IMG/VR virus record: IMGVR_UViG_3300024520_000186
Coordinates: 1 to 40,008 of that record
DNA: 40,008 nucleotides
Source: a virus
Direction: 5' to 3' (one strand)
A program made the position numbers and the translations under genes. The notes under the pieces were generated by a model that worked only from the letters and a program-made list of their open reading frames with translations, did no database searches and was not told where the DNA came from. Below, piece after piece: positions 1-6,563 of the stretch. Position 1 is the stretch's first letter; each line of letters starts with the position of its first letter.

Positions 1-162
1 CAGACTCATCAGGCAGCGTGTCTTCTTCCTGCTCTATCGCAATCTCTTCTTGTTCAATATCAACTTGCGTATCCTGACCATCCGGCGTCGTGGGCATGAT
101 GCGCTCCGGTGCGATTAATTGGAGTTGTGGCACCGCATCGACCTGTCCGAAATTATAATGGA
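1..162. repeat. Left terminal repeat, imperfect copy of 39847-40008
   Basis: Bases 1-162 align without gaps to bases 39847-40008. By hand count 133 of 162 positions match, and most differences fall at third codon positions of the portal gene. The two ends therefore code the same portal segment in diverged versions. The overlap implies a circular or permuted unit genome of about 39.85 kb. Confidence 0.85.
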
Positions 163-1258
163 GAAAAAACCGGTTGAATTGGTAGGTAAAGGCAAGCCCC
201 ATAAGCATCGCGTCGGCCTGCTCAAAATCTGATTTCTGTCGAACACTCGTTGACTCTTCCTTCGCATAACTTCCAAACTTGCCCTCAATCAACGCCGTTG
301 CGCTGCCAGTCAAAAGAACCGAAACCGTCTGGACAAAGGTTGTATGTTTGTCCAGGAACGCCCCAGCTTGAAATTCTAACTTTTCGTTTCTGATTTTATT
401 TCGCTCATCAAAAATTCCGGCCTGTCCACTTGCCAACTTTTTGATTTGCGTCAAGAAATTGTCGCGGCCTGTAACGGCGGCAGAGGAATCACCTGCTAAA
501 GATACGCCATATTCACCAAGCCACATCCCATACCCGGCCTTCATAAGTCCCTCGTTCCACGCATCGCAGACAATATCATATCGCTCAGTAAGTTTTGCAA
601 GGGGTCGGAGTGCGCTCTGTCCGTAGGGATTGTTGAAAAGGGGGTCGTAGGAAATATACATAAATTTCCCGGCAGGCATTCTGATTAAATCAGTAGAGAA
701 AGAATTCGAATACAGGTGTTTTTTCTTGTAGAGTCCAGGCGGTCTGTCAGGGGGTGAAAAAATAAATTCTTCGGGATCTCTGCTCCAAATGAAATCAGCA
801 TAAAACTTTCCACCATCGTTTACCCAGGATATTTCGCCGATTGCCCGTCCGTATTGTAATGCGGGTTGATGTAGACTCCTCAGGATGGGCGCAAAACCGC
901 CTTGAAATTGCTCGTCATACTGAAAAGCAAGGGCGTCAAACTGTTCCTGATTTGCGTCTTGTGTGGAGGTATAAATCAACTGAGGGGGGAAGTATGCTTC
1001 ATTTTCATCAGGTTCCAAACCGGCCGCAGACACAAACAGACGTGAAATGTCTCGAAATGTGAGTCCAGCTTTGACCGTGGCGTTGTTGGCGACCTTAAAA
1101 TATCTGTTGCCTGTGGAGTCTTCGTCAATGGGGTCTGGATTCGCATCCATTGACCCGGCTGTGTATGTATCCCTATCAAGGACACGCCCATATTCTGAGA
1201 TGACCTGAGTCCTCGGACGTGCAAGAAGCCTACTGAACGTGTCGAAAAAATACCCCAT
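1..1258 (-). CDS. Portal protein, Mu gp29-like (DUF935), N-terminal part, runs off the left edge
   Basis: This reading frame opens with MGYFFDTFSRLLARP and stays open for 419 codons to the window edge. The protein forms the dodecameric portal ring through which DNA is packaged and to which the neck attaches. Regions typical of the DUF935/Mu gp29 family are visible, such as PAGKFMYISYDPLFNNPYG and the stretch around LIEGKFGSYAKEES. The acidic tail (IEQEEIAIEQEED) continues in the copy at the right end of the window (39773-40008). Position 1258 is the only ATG after an in-frame stop. It has no Shine-Dalgarno sequence, but a sigma70 promoter places the transcription start at or one base before it. 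The gene lies downstream of the cassette array, whereas portal normally follows the large terminase directly. The family assignment rests on sequence resemblance and head-gene context. Confidence 0.85.
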   Translation of the reverse strand, partial: MGYFFDTFSRLLARPRTQVISEYGRVLDRDTYTAGSMDANPDPIDEDSTGNRYFKVANNATVKAGLTFRDISRLFVSAAGLEPDENEAYFPPQLIYTSTQDANQEQFDALAFQYDEQFQGGFAPILRSLHQPALQYGRAIGEISWVNDGGKFYADFIWSRDPEEFIFSPPDRPPGLYKKKHLYSNSFSTDLIRMPAGKFMYISYDPLFNNPYGQSALRPLAKLTERYDIVCDAWNEGLMKAGYGMWLGEYGVSLAGDSSAAVTGRDNFLTQIKKLASGQAGIFDERNKIRNEKLEFQAGAFLDKHTTFVQTVSVLLTGSATALIEGKFGSYAKEESTSVRQKSDFEQADAMLMGLAFTYQFNRFFLHYNFGQVDAVPQLQLIAPERIMPTTPDGQDTQVDIEQEEIAIEQEEDTLPDES

Positions 1259-1289
1259 AAATACTATGATAAGTATTTATGGGGTATTT
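1248..1289. promoter_or_regulatory. 18-bp perfect inverted repeat, probable operator at the portal promoter
   Basis: The arms at 1248-1265 and 1272-1289 are perfect inverted copies separated by the six bases ATGATA. The arm sequence is AAATACCCCATAAATACT. The repeat covers the promoter spacer, the -10 element, the predicted transcription start and the first codons of the portal gene. A dimeric repressor bound here would block transcription. In RNA it could also fold and hide the start codon, but a transcript starting at the predicted site would contain only one arm. An operator is therefore the better reading. Confidence 0.75.
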
Positions 1290-1294
1290 GTCAA
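1266..1294 (-). promoter_or_regulatory. Sigma70-type promoter of the portal/late operon
   Basis: On the minus strand TTGACA (1294-1289) is followed by a 17-base spacer and TATCAT (1271-1266). The predicted start, about 1259, is one base before the portal ATG at 1258, so the message would be leaderless or nearly so. The -10 element is exactly the centre of the 18-bp inverted repeat. Confidence 0.75.
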
Positions 1295-1298
1295 CAGT

Positions 1299-1318
1299 TT
1301 TTATGATATATCATAAAA
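1299..1318. promoter_or_regulatory. 20-bp perfect palindrome upstream of the portal -35 element
   Basis: TTTTATGATATATCATAAAA is a perfect palindrome that begins five bases upstream of the -35 box. It could be a second operator or an activator site. It could also be a simple AT-rich cruciform. Confidence 0.55.
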
Positions 1319-1319
1319 C

Positions 1320-1343
1320 TTCAGGTTTCACTTCAAACCTGAA
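1320..1343 (-). terminator. Hairpin after the last accessory gene, weak terminator candidate
   Basis: The arms TTCAGGTTT and AAACCTGAA form a 9-bp perfect stem with a 6-base loop. On the minus strand the stem is followed by GTTTTATG, a poor U-tract. It lies between the stop of the 1371-1613 gene and the portal promoter, a sensible place to insulate the two transcription units. Confidence 0.4.
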
Positions 1344-1370
1344 TGTCTTATTCTCATCTGAATTGTGTTG

Positions 1371-1613
1371 TTATGGCTGCGCCTTAAATCGCGTATATGG
1401 TGGCATCGCTTGTGTCTGCCTTAGATATTTTTTAGCGGCTGCCAGGGTTAGGAACGAACAACTGTCATAATCCCTTTTACACGGGTTTCCAACGATGATG
1501 ACATACCATACACTATCAAGGATGATTTTAGCCGTTTTTTTAGAGCCAGTAAATGTAGCGCTAATCATACCTTTTGATATGTCAATTTCGTTCCACTCAG
1601 CTTTCCATTCCAT
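1371..1613 (-). CDS. Small hypothetical protein, last gene of the accessory array
   Basis: The 80-residue protein starts MEWKAEWNEIDISKG and was placed at 1613 because GAGG lies five bases upstream. The open frame extends further, but the upstream ATGs lack a ribosome-binding site. I do not recognise the family. There is a Trp-rich N-terminus and a basic C-terminus (PPYTRFKAQP). The stop codon TAA lies within CCATAAC, the same overlap of stop and RYYYAAC-like box seen at the clear attC sites. No convincing matching second box follows. The gene is separated by 168 bases from its upstream neighbour. Confidence 0.55.
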   Translation of the reverse strand: MEWKAEWNEIDISKGMISATFTGSKKTAKIILDSVWYVIIVGNPCKRDYDSCSFLTLAAAKKYLRQTQAMPPYTRFKAQP

Positions 1614-1781
1614 GTCTACCTCACAAGAATCAAAGACTACCAATTCATAGAGCATCCAACACACCCACATTCGCCTCGACAGTCTGGCTTGCAGGATTCA
1701 TCGCAGGTACATGTCCGAATTCTCTCCAATATTCCCGCTCTAAGCAACGGGAAAGAACTTTATAACGGACTGAAACCCGCA

Positions 1782-2048
1782 CTAATCATGAAGACATGAG
1801 CATCTTGTCGAATATCCGCCAGTGGCAAGATGCCACGACAATCCATTGGTGGTAGTAGCTCTGCATGTTTTGCATTGCGCCCCATTTCCATCCGGTACAA
1901 TATCGGAATGATTATCGGGATTTGCTTTTTGTTTCTCGAATGCGGCTGCTATCTTTCTTGCCACCTTTGCCCCTTGAGAGTGCCAAATAACCCCTTTACT
2001 GTCTCTATATTGTCCACCATTTTCTAAAAATTCTTCATACTCATTCAT
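1782..2048 (-). CDS. Hypothetical protein with Cys-rich C-terminus
   Basis: This 88-residue protein (MNEYEEFLENGGQYRDSKG) starts at 2048, eight bases after AAGGAG. The C-terminal half contains CKTC followed by further cysteines (RCSC) and histidines, which suggests a small metal-binding fold, although the exact ligands are unclear. It is the fifth gene of a block that begins at 3376, with one base between it and the previous stop. An 8-bp inverted repeat (GCATCTTG/CAAGATGC) lies inside the 3' end of the coding region, followed by GTTATAA after the stop. That may be the remnant of a recombination site. Confidence 0.6.
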   Translation of the reverse strand: MNEYEEFLENGGQYRDSKGVIWHSQGAKVARKIAAAFEKQKANPDNHSDIVPDGNGAQCKTCRATTTNGLSWHLATGGYSTRCSCLHD

Positions 2049-2049
2049 C

Positions 2050-2289
2050 TTATTTTCTCCTTGCATTGGTTTCTCTTGTGCTATTTGTTAATAATTTCGA
2101 TTCATCGCCCGCGCCCTCAAACAACTCGTAGTAAAATTTTAATTTTGCTACTCGCTCAACACAGTATTCCCAAAATTCACGATCTTTTTTTCCATGGCAC
2201 TGTGCCAGAAATGAGATATAAAGCCGTTCTCTGTCAAGCGCATCATAAAAAATATGAAAATCTTCCTTTGGAATCTGAATATCTGCCAT
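2050..2289 (-). CDS. Hypothetical acidic protein
   Basis: The 79-residue product (MADIQIPKEDFHIFYDALD) has a GAGG ribosome-binding site. It is predicted by eye to be helical, rich in Tyr, Phe and charged residues. No family was recognised. It is closely spaced with the 1782 and 2302 genes and is probably co-transcribed from the promoter near 3450. Confidence 0.6.
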   Translation of the reverse strand: MADIQIPKEDFHIFYDALDRERLYISFLAQCHGKKDREFWEYCVERVAKLKFYYELFEGAGDESKLLTNSTRETNARRK

Positions 2290-2301
2290 GATGACCTCAC
2301 G

Positions 2302-2583
2302 TTATTCTAATCGTTTTACTGCCCAACCACGATCTCGCTCTGTCTTTTTTTCGACAAAGCTGACCTCCCATTGAGTACAGGCATATTCAACTGTAACCAT
2401 AATGGGAAGGTATTGAATACTTTTCTCAGTATATTTCAATTCAATACCACCATCATCAAAGAATTCTGCCATAACATCATGGGCGGCGTCAACTAAATTT
2501 TCTTCAAATACTGGTTCCCAATCTGGCATCGCAACATCAGCACAAAAATTTGCACTATTATAATAAAATAATGGCTCATGCAT
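2302..2583 (-). CDS. Hypothetical protein
   Basis: The 93-residue product begins MHEPLFYYNSANF. It is acidic in the middle (EFFDDGGIELKY) and basic at the end (KKTERDRGWAVKRLE). No family was recognised. The ribosome-binding site is poor, so the start is less certain than for its neighbours. It lies in the five-gene block between 3376 and 1782 that has no internal attC-like site. Confidence 0.55.
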   Translation of the reverse strand: MHEPLFYYNSANFCADVAMPDWEPVFEENLVDAAHDVMAEFFDDGGIELKYTEKSIQYLPIMVTVEYACTQWEVSFVEKKTERDRGWAVKRLE

Positions 2584-2627
2584 GATCTATTTCAGCCCTA
2601 TAAATACGCATTTGAGCTTTCATCGCG

Positions 2628-2849
2628 TTACTTATCAAGAGAGTCCTCCTTATGAAAATAGAGTTTGACGACAACGCAACCTTCTTCCTCTCCTGTCTGA
2701 ATTGCCATCGGTATATCTATTTTAGATTTAATTGTCACGCCACGATGTTCAAGAGCTTGCCGAAAACGCTTCTTGAGTTCAAGACGAATATTAGAACCGG
2801 CTTTTTGAATGCGCCCAAAATAAATGTCAAAGGGTTTAATTTCCATCAT
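2628..2849 (-). CDS. Hypothetical protein, translationally coupled to the 2846-3376 gene
   Basis: The start overlaps the upstream stop as ATGA, and GAGG of the preceding gene's last codons serves as ribosome-binding site. The ATG at 2855 is an alternative. The product begins MMEIKPFDIYFGRIQ, has a basic helical middle (LELKKRFRQALEHRG) and ends in KEDSLDK. No family was recognised. Confidence 0.6.
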   Translation of the reverse strand: MMEIKPFDIYFGRIQKAGSNIRLELKKRFRQALEHRGVTIKSKIDIPMAIQTGEEEGCVVVKLYFHKEDSLDK

Positions 2850-3376
2850 TCCCATCCCTCTTCTTCTAATTCAATTTTTCGGCCATCTTTGGATACTGCC
2901 ATAACTCTGAAACTGCTTCCGCAGTCAAAAAGCACTTCTCCTTCATCGTCTTCTGCATCTGGAAAAAGAGCACTGTATGTGCGTCCTTTACGGCTTTTTA
3001 TTGTGAGGATAACTTCAAACTCATTCATGTAAGAATCATCCTGAGATGATTCATTGACATTAAATTCGTTTGCAAATTCAAAAGACTTTGTGGATGATAA
3101 AAACTCATCATACAAAACCACGCTTCCGACTTCATGCCATTCCGCGAAATTTTCAACCCAACTCTCATCAAACAGCCTTATTTTTCTATAAGTCGTGCCT
3201 ATGAAAACGGGGAGGTTTCCGAGTGCTGCTGATAATCGATCCTTTCTGGCATTATCTTCGTCATTCAATTTTACGCAATTTCTTATTTTCTGATTCATTG
3301 CGCCAGATACTAAATACATGATGTAAGATGCTACTATTTCAGCATCACTCATTTGTTTAATTTCAATTACGCTCAT
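2846..3376 (-). CDS. Hypothetical protein, first gene of a promoter-bearing accessory block
   Basis: The 176-residue protein starts at 3376 (MSVIEIKQMSDAEIVASY), eight bases after GAGGAG. The C-terminal half looks beta-rich (EVILTIKSRKGRTYSALF and FRVMAVSKDGRKIELEEEG). No family was recognised. It has its own promoter within the cassette block, which is unusual because most integron cassettes lack one. Four further genes follow closely downstream. Confidence 0.65.
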   Translation of the reverse strand: MSVIEIKQMSDAEIVASYIMYLVSGAMNQKIRNCVKLNDEDNARKDRLSAALGNLPVFIGTTYRKIRLFDESWVENFAEWHEVGSVVLYDEFLSSTKSFEFANEFNVNESSQDDSYMNEFEVILTIKSRKGRTYSALFPDAEDDEGEVLFDCGSSFRVMAVSKDGRKIELEEEGWE

Positions 3377-3436
3377 GACGTTTTCTCCTCGTTGGTTGTT
3401 TTTGGTTTCTGTCTTCGTTGCCCGACTTACAAATAT

Positions 3437-3466
3437 AACATACAATCAAAGAGTCTATTCTGTCAA
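3437..3466 (-). promoter_or_regulatory. Promoter of the 3376-1782 gene block
   Basis: TTGACA (3466-3461) is followed by an 18-base spacer and TATGTT (3442-3437) on the minus strand. It lies about 60 bases upstream of the first start codon, inside the segment that follows attC-like site F. The untranslated leader is CA-rich and ends in GAGGAGAAAACGTC. Confidence 0.6.
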
Positions 3467-3585
3467 GTGCTATTTAGTATTTTTTAGTATTTAAAGAATA
3501 AAAACGTATTTTATTTGATGGAATACCTGAGAACGCCTACTATCAGTACACCGTATTTTTTAATAAAACTTTTGAGGAGTGCGAC

Positions 3586-3693
3586 GTATAACTGCTGGCA
3601 TAAGCCACTTTGTGCCCTGGCATGAATTCACCAGGACGACAAAGCGGCGCGGGGCACGCGGGTTTAAAGTCTACTCAAACCTGATTGTTCTCA
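3586..3693 (-). other. attC-like recombination site F (degenerate first half)
   Basis: The R' box GTTATAC (3592-3586, minus strand) and the adjoining arm closely match sites E and C. The presumed R'' box is TGAGAAC (3693-3687), a poor match to RYYYAAC. The preceding gene reads through this box and stops within the site at 3675. A central CCTGG/CCAGG hairpin surrounds the sequence TGAATTCATG. The outer arms pair badly, so this may be a hybrid or decayed site. Confidence 0.6.
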
Positions 3694-4034
3694 TAATCAA
3701 AATCTTTATATGTCCCGGTATGCCAACACGTTTGGCATCTTACCTGTTCATGCTTTTTTGATTCTTCATGTATCGCCAATAAAAGGTAATCAAAACTTTG
3801 ACATTCAGGACATTTAAAATTTCCAGGCGTTGTTCGCGCTGCTTCAGTTTGATTTTTTATGATTAAAGCAAACTCATCATTTGTCATTCGTTTAACCTCA
3901 CATGAACCGCCAATATCGAAAGGATTATCAAAAACCCCGATCCCTTCGGCAGATACCCCACCAACCTTTTCATAGGTTGGTGGTTTTCCCGAAACCTTGA
4001 AAAAATCACCGACTTGTAAGTCTTTGAACCTCAT
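3675..4034 (-). CDS. Hypothetical zinc-ribbon protein
   Basis: The 119-residue protein starts MRFKDLQVGDFFKVSG after GGAG. The N-terminal half resembles a small beta-barrel/SH3-like fold (DLQVGDFF) often seen in short phage and mobile-element proteins. The C-terminal third carries a zinc ribbon, CPEC (about residues 75-78) and CQTC (about 100-103), and ends in DYENNQV. The coding sequence runs into attC-like site F. It is the last gene of a three-gene cassette-like unit (4594-3675). Confidence 0.7.
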   Translation of the reverse strand: MRFKDLQVGDFFKVSGKPPTYEKVGGVSAEGIGVFDNPFDIGGSCEVKRMTNDEFALIIKNQTEAARTTPGNFKCPECQSFDYLLLAIHEESKKHEQVRCQTCWHTGTYKDFDYENNQV

Positions 4035-4085
4035 TTTTCAGTCTCCTATTCTCCTGAATCAATTTAATAATACGGGTAACTTTGT

Positions 4086-4358
4086 TTAGCCCTCTGCCCG
4101 TAAATACAGCAATCCGTTACGATCTCCATGTCCCGAAATTGTCATGAATGATTCCCATTTTTTCTGAGACTCTGTGATTACGCCATTAACGACAAGGATG
4201 TTTTTTGAATCTCGATGTGAACACGCAAACTCTTTCGCCGCATTATGAGAGACAAAACATATCAAATATTCTTGTGGGTTCTGGTCTTCTTTCTTCGTGA
4301 CAAAACGGTTGTTTTTGTTGACAAATTTTTGTGTTTTTTTACTCTTTAAATACCACAT
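4086..4358 (-). CDS. Hypothetical protein
   Basis: The 90-residue protein starts at MWYLKSKKTQKF, nine bases after GAGGG. A TTG 15 bases upstream is an alternative start. It is rich in Lys and aromatic residues, with a conserved-looking motif ISGHGDRNGLLYL near the end. No family was recognised. It is the second gene of the unit between sites E and F. Confidence 0.6.
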   Translation of the reverse strand: MWYLKSKKTQKFVNKNNRFVTKKEDQNPQEYLICFVSHNAAKEFACSHRDSKNILVVNGVITESQKKWESFMTISGHGDRNGLLYLRAEG

Positions 4359-4402
4359 AATAACATCCCTCAAATCGAATGGCCTGTTTCCCTGATGTAT
4401 TG

Positions 4403-4594
4403 CTATAATTGATCTTTTCCAGCAAAACCATCAACTTCGGTTTCAATCAATTTCTGTTTCAATCCTTTGGCTTCTTCCAATGTGTCACATTCATCAATGA
4501 TAACGTTGACATACTGTTCGACCATATCGTGCGCTCTTTGTGAATGAATACGAACTTCCCCGTTAGGGAATGAATCTCTAATTACATAAAACAT
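4403..4594 (-). CDS. Small acidic hypothetical protein directly after attC-like site E
   Basis: The 63-residue protein (MFYVIRDSFPNGEVRIHSQ) has a strong AGGAGGAG ribosome-binding site. The start codon is 28 bases beyond the R' box of site E. That is the usual position for the first gene of an integron cassette. No family was recognised. Confidence 0.65.
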   Translation of the reverse strand: MFYVIRDSFPNGEVRIHSQRAHDMVEQYVNVIIDECDTLEEAKGLKQKLIETEVDGFAGKDQL

Positions 4595-4621
4595 CTCTTC
4601 ATCTCCTCCTGTGGGTTTGAC

Positions 4622-4663
4622 GTATAACTGTCCAGCATAAGCCGCTTTGTGCCCTGGTTATAC
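4622..4663 (-). other. attC-like recombination site E (short form)
   Basis: On the minus strand the R'' box GTATAAC (4663-4657) contains the TAA stop of the preceding gene, and the R' box GTTATAC (4628-4622) is its perfect inverse. Only 28 bases lie between them. They closely match the R'-proximal arm of site F, so E looks like an internal deletion of an F-type site. Whether such a short site is active is unclear. Confidence 0.55.
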
Positions 4664-4891
4664 CTCAATATTATTCTTCAATAGTCGTCTGGCAACCTCA
4701 ACAGCAGCGTTCACCACAAACAAGGATTTATTCGTAATCCCTTCCTGTTTCAGTGCTGCCAGCACGTCCGCTAATTCATCCGGGAACCACCGCAAACCCA
4801 ACCATAAGATTTTCTTTCCCGTCTTCTTCTCAGGTTTGCGCCCCGCGCCTTCTCTGGTTCCTCCCCAATTCGATTTCTTTTTCTTTGCCAT
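4658..4891 (-). CDS. Ribbon-helix-helix-like DNA-binding protein
   Basis: The 77-residue product begins MAKKKKSNWGGTREGAGRKP, the Gly/Arg-rich lead typical of small plasmid and phage regulators. It continues with a helical segment (LADVLAALKQEGITNKS) consistent with a CopG/RHH-type fold. The start at 4891 was chosen on this motif. It has no clear Shine-Dalgarno sequence and lies just after a terminator-like hairpin, so the gene may be poorly translated or use another signal. The TAA stop is inside the R'' box of site E. No toxin partner was recognised. Confidence 0.65.
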   Translation of the reverse strand: MAKKKKSNWGGTREGAGRKPEKKTGKKILWLGLRWFPDELADVLAALKQEGITNKSLFVVNAAVEVARRLLKNNIEV

Positions 4892-4893
4892 AG

Positions 4894-4919
4894 TAAAAGA
4901 GGGGATTGCGCCCCTGGTT
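4894..4919 (-). terminator. Terminator-like hairpin between the 4920 and 4658 genes
   Basis: On the minus strand AGGGG-CGCAAT-CCCCT is followed by CTTTTA. The stem is flanked upstream by AAAACC, so it can also act in the plus direction. It begins at the stop of the 65-residue gene and ends three bases before the next ATG. Confidence 0.5.
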
Positions 4920-5117
4920 TTAAGCAGTGAACATTGATTTCTCAATCTTTTTAGCTTTTCCGGTAGAAATTAATAATTCAGCCTCAGATAATTTTATTCT
5001 TGTCCAGCAAGAGTTAAAAGAAATCCATTCATAAGCAATTTTTGTTCCTCTTTTATTTGTTCCCATGTTGATGTATCTTGTATTGTTTAGGACTGTTTTT
5101 CTTTGTGCGTTTGTCAT
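4920..5117 (-). CDS. Small basic hypothetical protein
   Basis: The 65-residue product (MTNAQRKTVLNNTRYINMG) has an AAGGAG ribosome-binding site nine bases upstream. It is basic, with the segments TNKRGTKIAYEWISF and GKAKKIEKSMFTA. No family was recognised. It has its own promoter and starts the cassette unit that ends at site E. Confidence 0.65.
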   Translation of the reverse strand: MTNAQRKTVLNNTRYINMGTNKRGTKIAYEWISFNSCWTRIKLSEAELLISTGKAKKIEKSMFTA

Positions 5118-5172
5118 TTTGTTTTCTCCTTGTGTGTGGTTTATGTTTTCCCTTGTTTCAACTTACATGTCT

Positions 5173-5201
5173 AATATGTGATCTAAACTTGAATTTGTCA
5201 A
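5173..5201 (-). promoter_or_regulatory. Promoter of the 5117-4658 unit
   Basis: TTGACA (5201-5196) and CATATT (5178-5173) are separated by 17 bases on the minus strand, in an AT-rich segment between site D and the 5117 start. The leader ends in a CA-rich stretch and AAGGAGAAAACAAA. Confidence 0.55.
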
Positions 5202-5310
5202 GTGTTTTTTCAAGTTATTTTAAATTATTTTTACATAAAAGCTGAAAACGCCTGTATAGTAGGCAACACAAGAAGAAAGTTTTTTTTAAAGAACGGCTGA
5301 GGAGTTCGAC

Positions 5311-5388
5311 GTATAACACCCGGCGTCAGCCGCCTTGACCCGCCCTAATTAAAGGCAAGGACGCCGAAATGACCACGAAACGTTATGA
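5311..5388 (-). other. attC-like recombination site D
   Basis: On the minus strand the R'' box TCATAAC (5388-5382) contains the TAA stop of the upstream gene, and the R' box is GTTATAC (5317-5311). Inner arms CGGCGTC-CTTG and CAAGG-CGGCT-GACGCCG pair, with a bulge of about five bases on one side. The 78-base length is in the normal attC range. Confidence 0.7.
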
Positions 5389-5637
5389 CATGCAACCAAC
5401 TAAATTAGACACGCGGGTCAATGTCGGTTGCACGCCGATTGTTATCATATAGGCGTCCTTACATTTCTGACAAACCTCACCATCTGACGGTATTTCTTTC
5501 GAGATTTCGTCAAACAGTCCATACGGTTTAAATATTTGACAGAATGTTTCCATTTGATTTGCTTCCGGGAAATTCTCTATATAATGCCATTCCCCGTCAA
5601 TAAACCGCCAGTCATTGAAATATTTATTATTTTTCAT
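5383..5637 (-). CDS. Hypothetical cassette protein with a CxxC pair
   Basis: The 84-residue product begins MKNNKYFNDWRFIDGEWHY after AAGGA. One CxxC (VCQKCKDAY) and a single further Cys lie in the C-terminal half. No family was recognised. The gene fills a one-gene cassette: it starts 18 bases after the R' box of site C, and its TAA stop lies inside the R'' box of site D. Confidence 0.7.
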   Translation of the reverse strand: MKNNKYFNDWRFIDGEWHYIENFPEANQMETFCQIFKPYGLFDEISKEIPSDGEVCQKCKDAYMITIGVQPTLTRVSNLVGCMS

Positions 5638-5654
5638 TCTACTTTTCCTTTGTG

Positions 5655-5753
5655 TGATAACTGCCAGCATCAGCAGCGTTGTGCCCTGTATGAATTCGAC
5701 AGCACCACAAAGCGACGCGGGGCACAACGTCTGCTGGATGCTGATTGTTATGA
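5655..5753 (-). other. attC-like recombination site C (best-formed)
   Basis: On the minus strand the R'' box is TCATAAC (5753-5747), containing the TAA stop of the upstream gene, and the R' box is GTTATCA (5661-5655). The arms CAGCATC-AGCAG-CGTTGTGCCC pair along more than 20 bases, and one arm carries two single extra bases (C and A). Such extrahelical bases are what IntI uses to recognise folded single-stranded attC. Length is 99 bases. Confidence 0.85.
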
Positions 5754-6218
5754 GACGGCTTCCCATCTCAGCTTTAGCTGCCCGTAAATAGGTTGCCAAT
5801 TTCTCTTACAATTATCTTTTTTCCGTCTCCATGCGTCATGAGGCTTTGTTTGACCTACCACCTTCCAACCGGCTCCCCTCAAACTTGCGCCGCTTTCTGT
5901 CTGAAGAGTATAAGTAATTAACTTTGTGCCTCCCATTATTTGCCAAATACGCCAACACCGGGAATAGAGAAATGAATTGGTTCCTTTTGGGGCATAGTCA
6001 CGGACGCAAACACGTAACACTTCCGCTGTAAAACCATTCATCAGCGTGGCCGACAACGGGTTCCCGACAATCGCAACACCGATAAGCTCGTGACCGTTAC
6101 TGACTCCGATAGCCCACTTGCCACCATTCCGAGCGGTACGGCCATTGTGACGGTGAAAATTCGCCACAAAATCATTTGCTTCTCGGAGTGTAATTGGTAT
6201 TGCTTGCAGTTTACTCAA
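5748..6218 (-). CDS. XF1762-family protein (GNAT-like fold), cassette gene
   Basis: The 156-residue protein starts with TTG at 6218, six bases after GAGGA. The R' box of site B contributes an in-frame TGA just upstream, so no earlier start is possible. Motifs of the XF1762 family are visible: LREANDFVANFHRHN, ELIGVAIVGNP, LRVCVRDYAPKGTNSFLYSR, and TYTLQTESGASLRGAGW. The family is common on mobile elements, and a GNAT-like acetyltransferase fold is inferred. The substrate is unknown. It forms a clean single-gene cassette between sites B and C. Confidence 0.8.
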   Translation of the reverse strand: MSKLQAIPITLREANDFVANFHRHNGRTARNGGKWAIGVSNGHELIGVAIVGNPLSATLMNGFTAEVLRVCVRDYAPKGTNSFLYSRCWRIWQIMGGTKLITYTLQTESGASLRGAGWKVVGQTKPHDAWRRKKDNCKRNWQPIYGQLKLRWEAVS

Positions 6219-6227
6219 AGTGTATCC

Positions 6228-6357
6228 TCATAACGCCCGGCTTGTGATGCGGCGGGATAGCGGGCGATGAACCCGACCGAACCACAACACCTCACCGGAA
6301 GTACGAAGCTCGAAGTGGCGACGTTCCCCGCCGTCACCTCAAAGCCGATTGTTATGC
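6228..6357 (-). other. attC-like recombination site B
   Basis: On the minus strand GCATAAC (6357-6351) follows the upstream TAG stop by one base, and GTTATGA (6234-6228) closes the site, 10 bases before the next start codon. The arms ATCGGCTT...CGGCGGG and CCCGCCGC...AAGCC pair with a few extra bases on one side. The 130-base length matches long attC sites. Confidence 0.8.
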
Positions 6358-6358
6358 C

Positions 6359-6535
6359 CTATCTTCCCATGCTCACGTTATAATCAGTTGCTATATTCAA
6401 ATATTTTCTCGCTTCTTTCCCCCACACAGGATCATTCCTTAATTCTTCAATTTTGTCCCATTCTTCAGCAGCAGCAAGATGCTCAATCAAATGTTTTTTG
6501 CCATAATCATCAATTTTATTTTCTTGGTCTTTCAT
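6359..6535 (-). CDS. Small hypothetical cassette protein (58 residues)
   Basis: The frame begins MKDQENKIDDYGKKHLIEHL nine bases after GAGGG and ends MGR before TAG. The product is mostly helical and charged. No family was recognised. Its position between sites A and B, with the stop one base before the R'' box, makes it a single-gene cassette. Confidence 0.7.
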   Translation of the reverse strand: MKDQENKIDDYGKKHLIEHLAAAEEWDKIEELRNDPVWGKEARKYLNIATDYNVSMGR

Positions 6536-6563
6536 AATATTTTTCCCTCGCGTCTAACTCGAC

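Noticed and set aside
1311-1376. Further attC site after the 1371 gene
   Set aside because: The CCATAAC box and stop overlap fit, but the only partner is GTTTTATGA with two extra bases, and the hairpin is better explained as a terminator.
1279-1470. Plus-strand frame starting in the 18-bp inverted repeat
   Set aside because: Its start mirrors the portal start only because of the repeat. It has no ribosome-binding site and covers intergenic and antisense sequence.
1761-1850. Half attC site after the 1782 gene
   Set aside because: GTTATAA and an 8-bp hairpin are present, but no RYYYAAC-like box precedes the hairpin.
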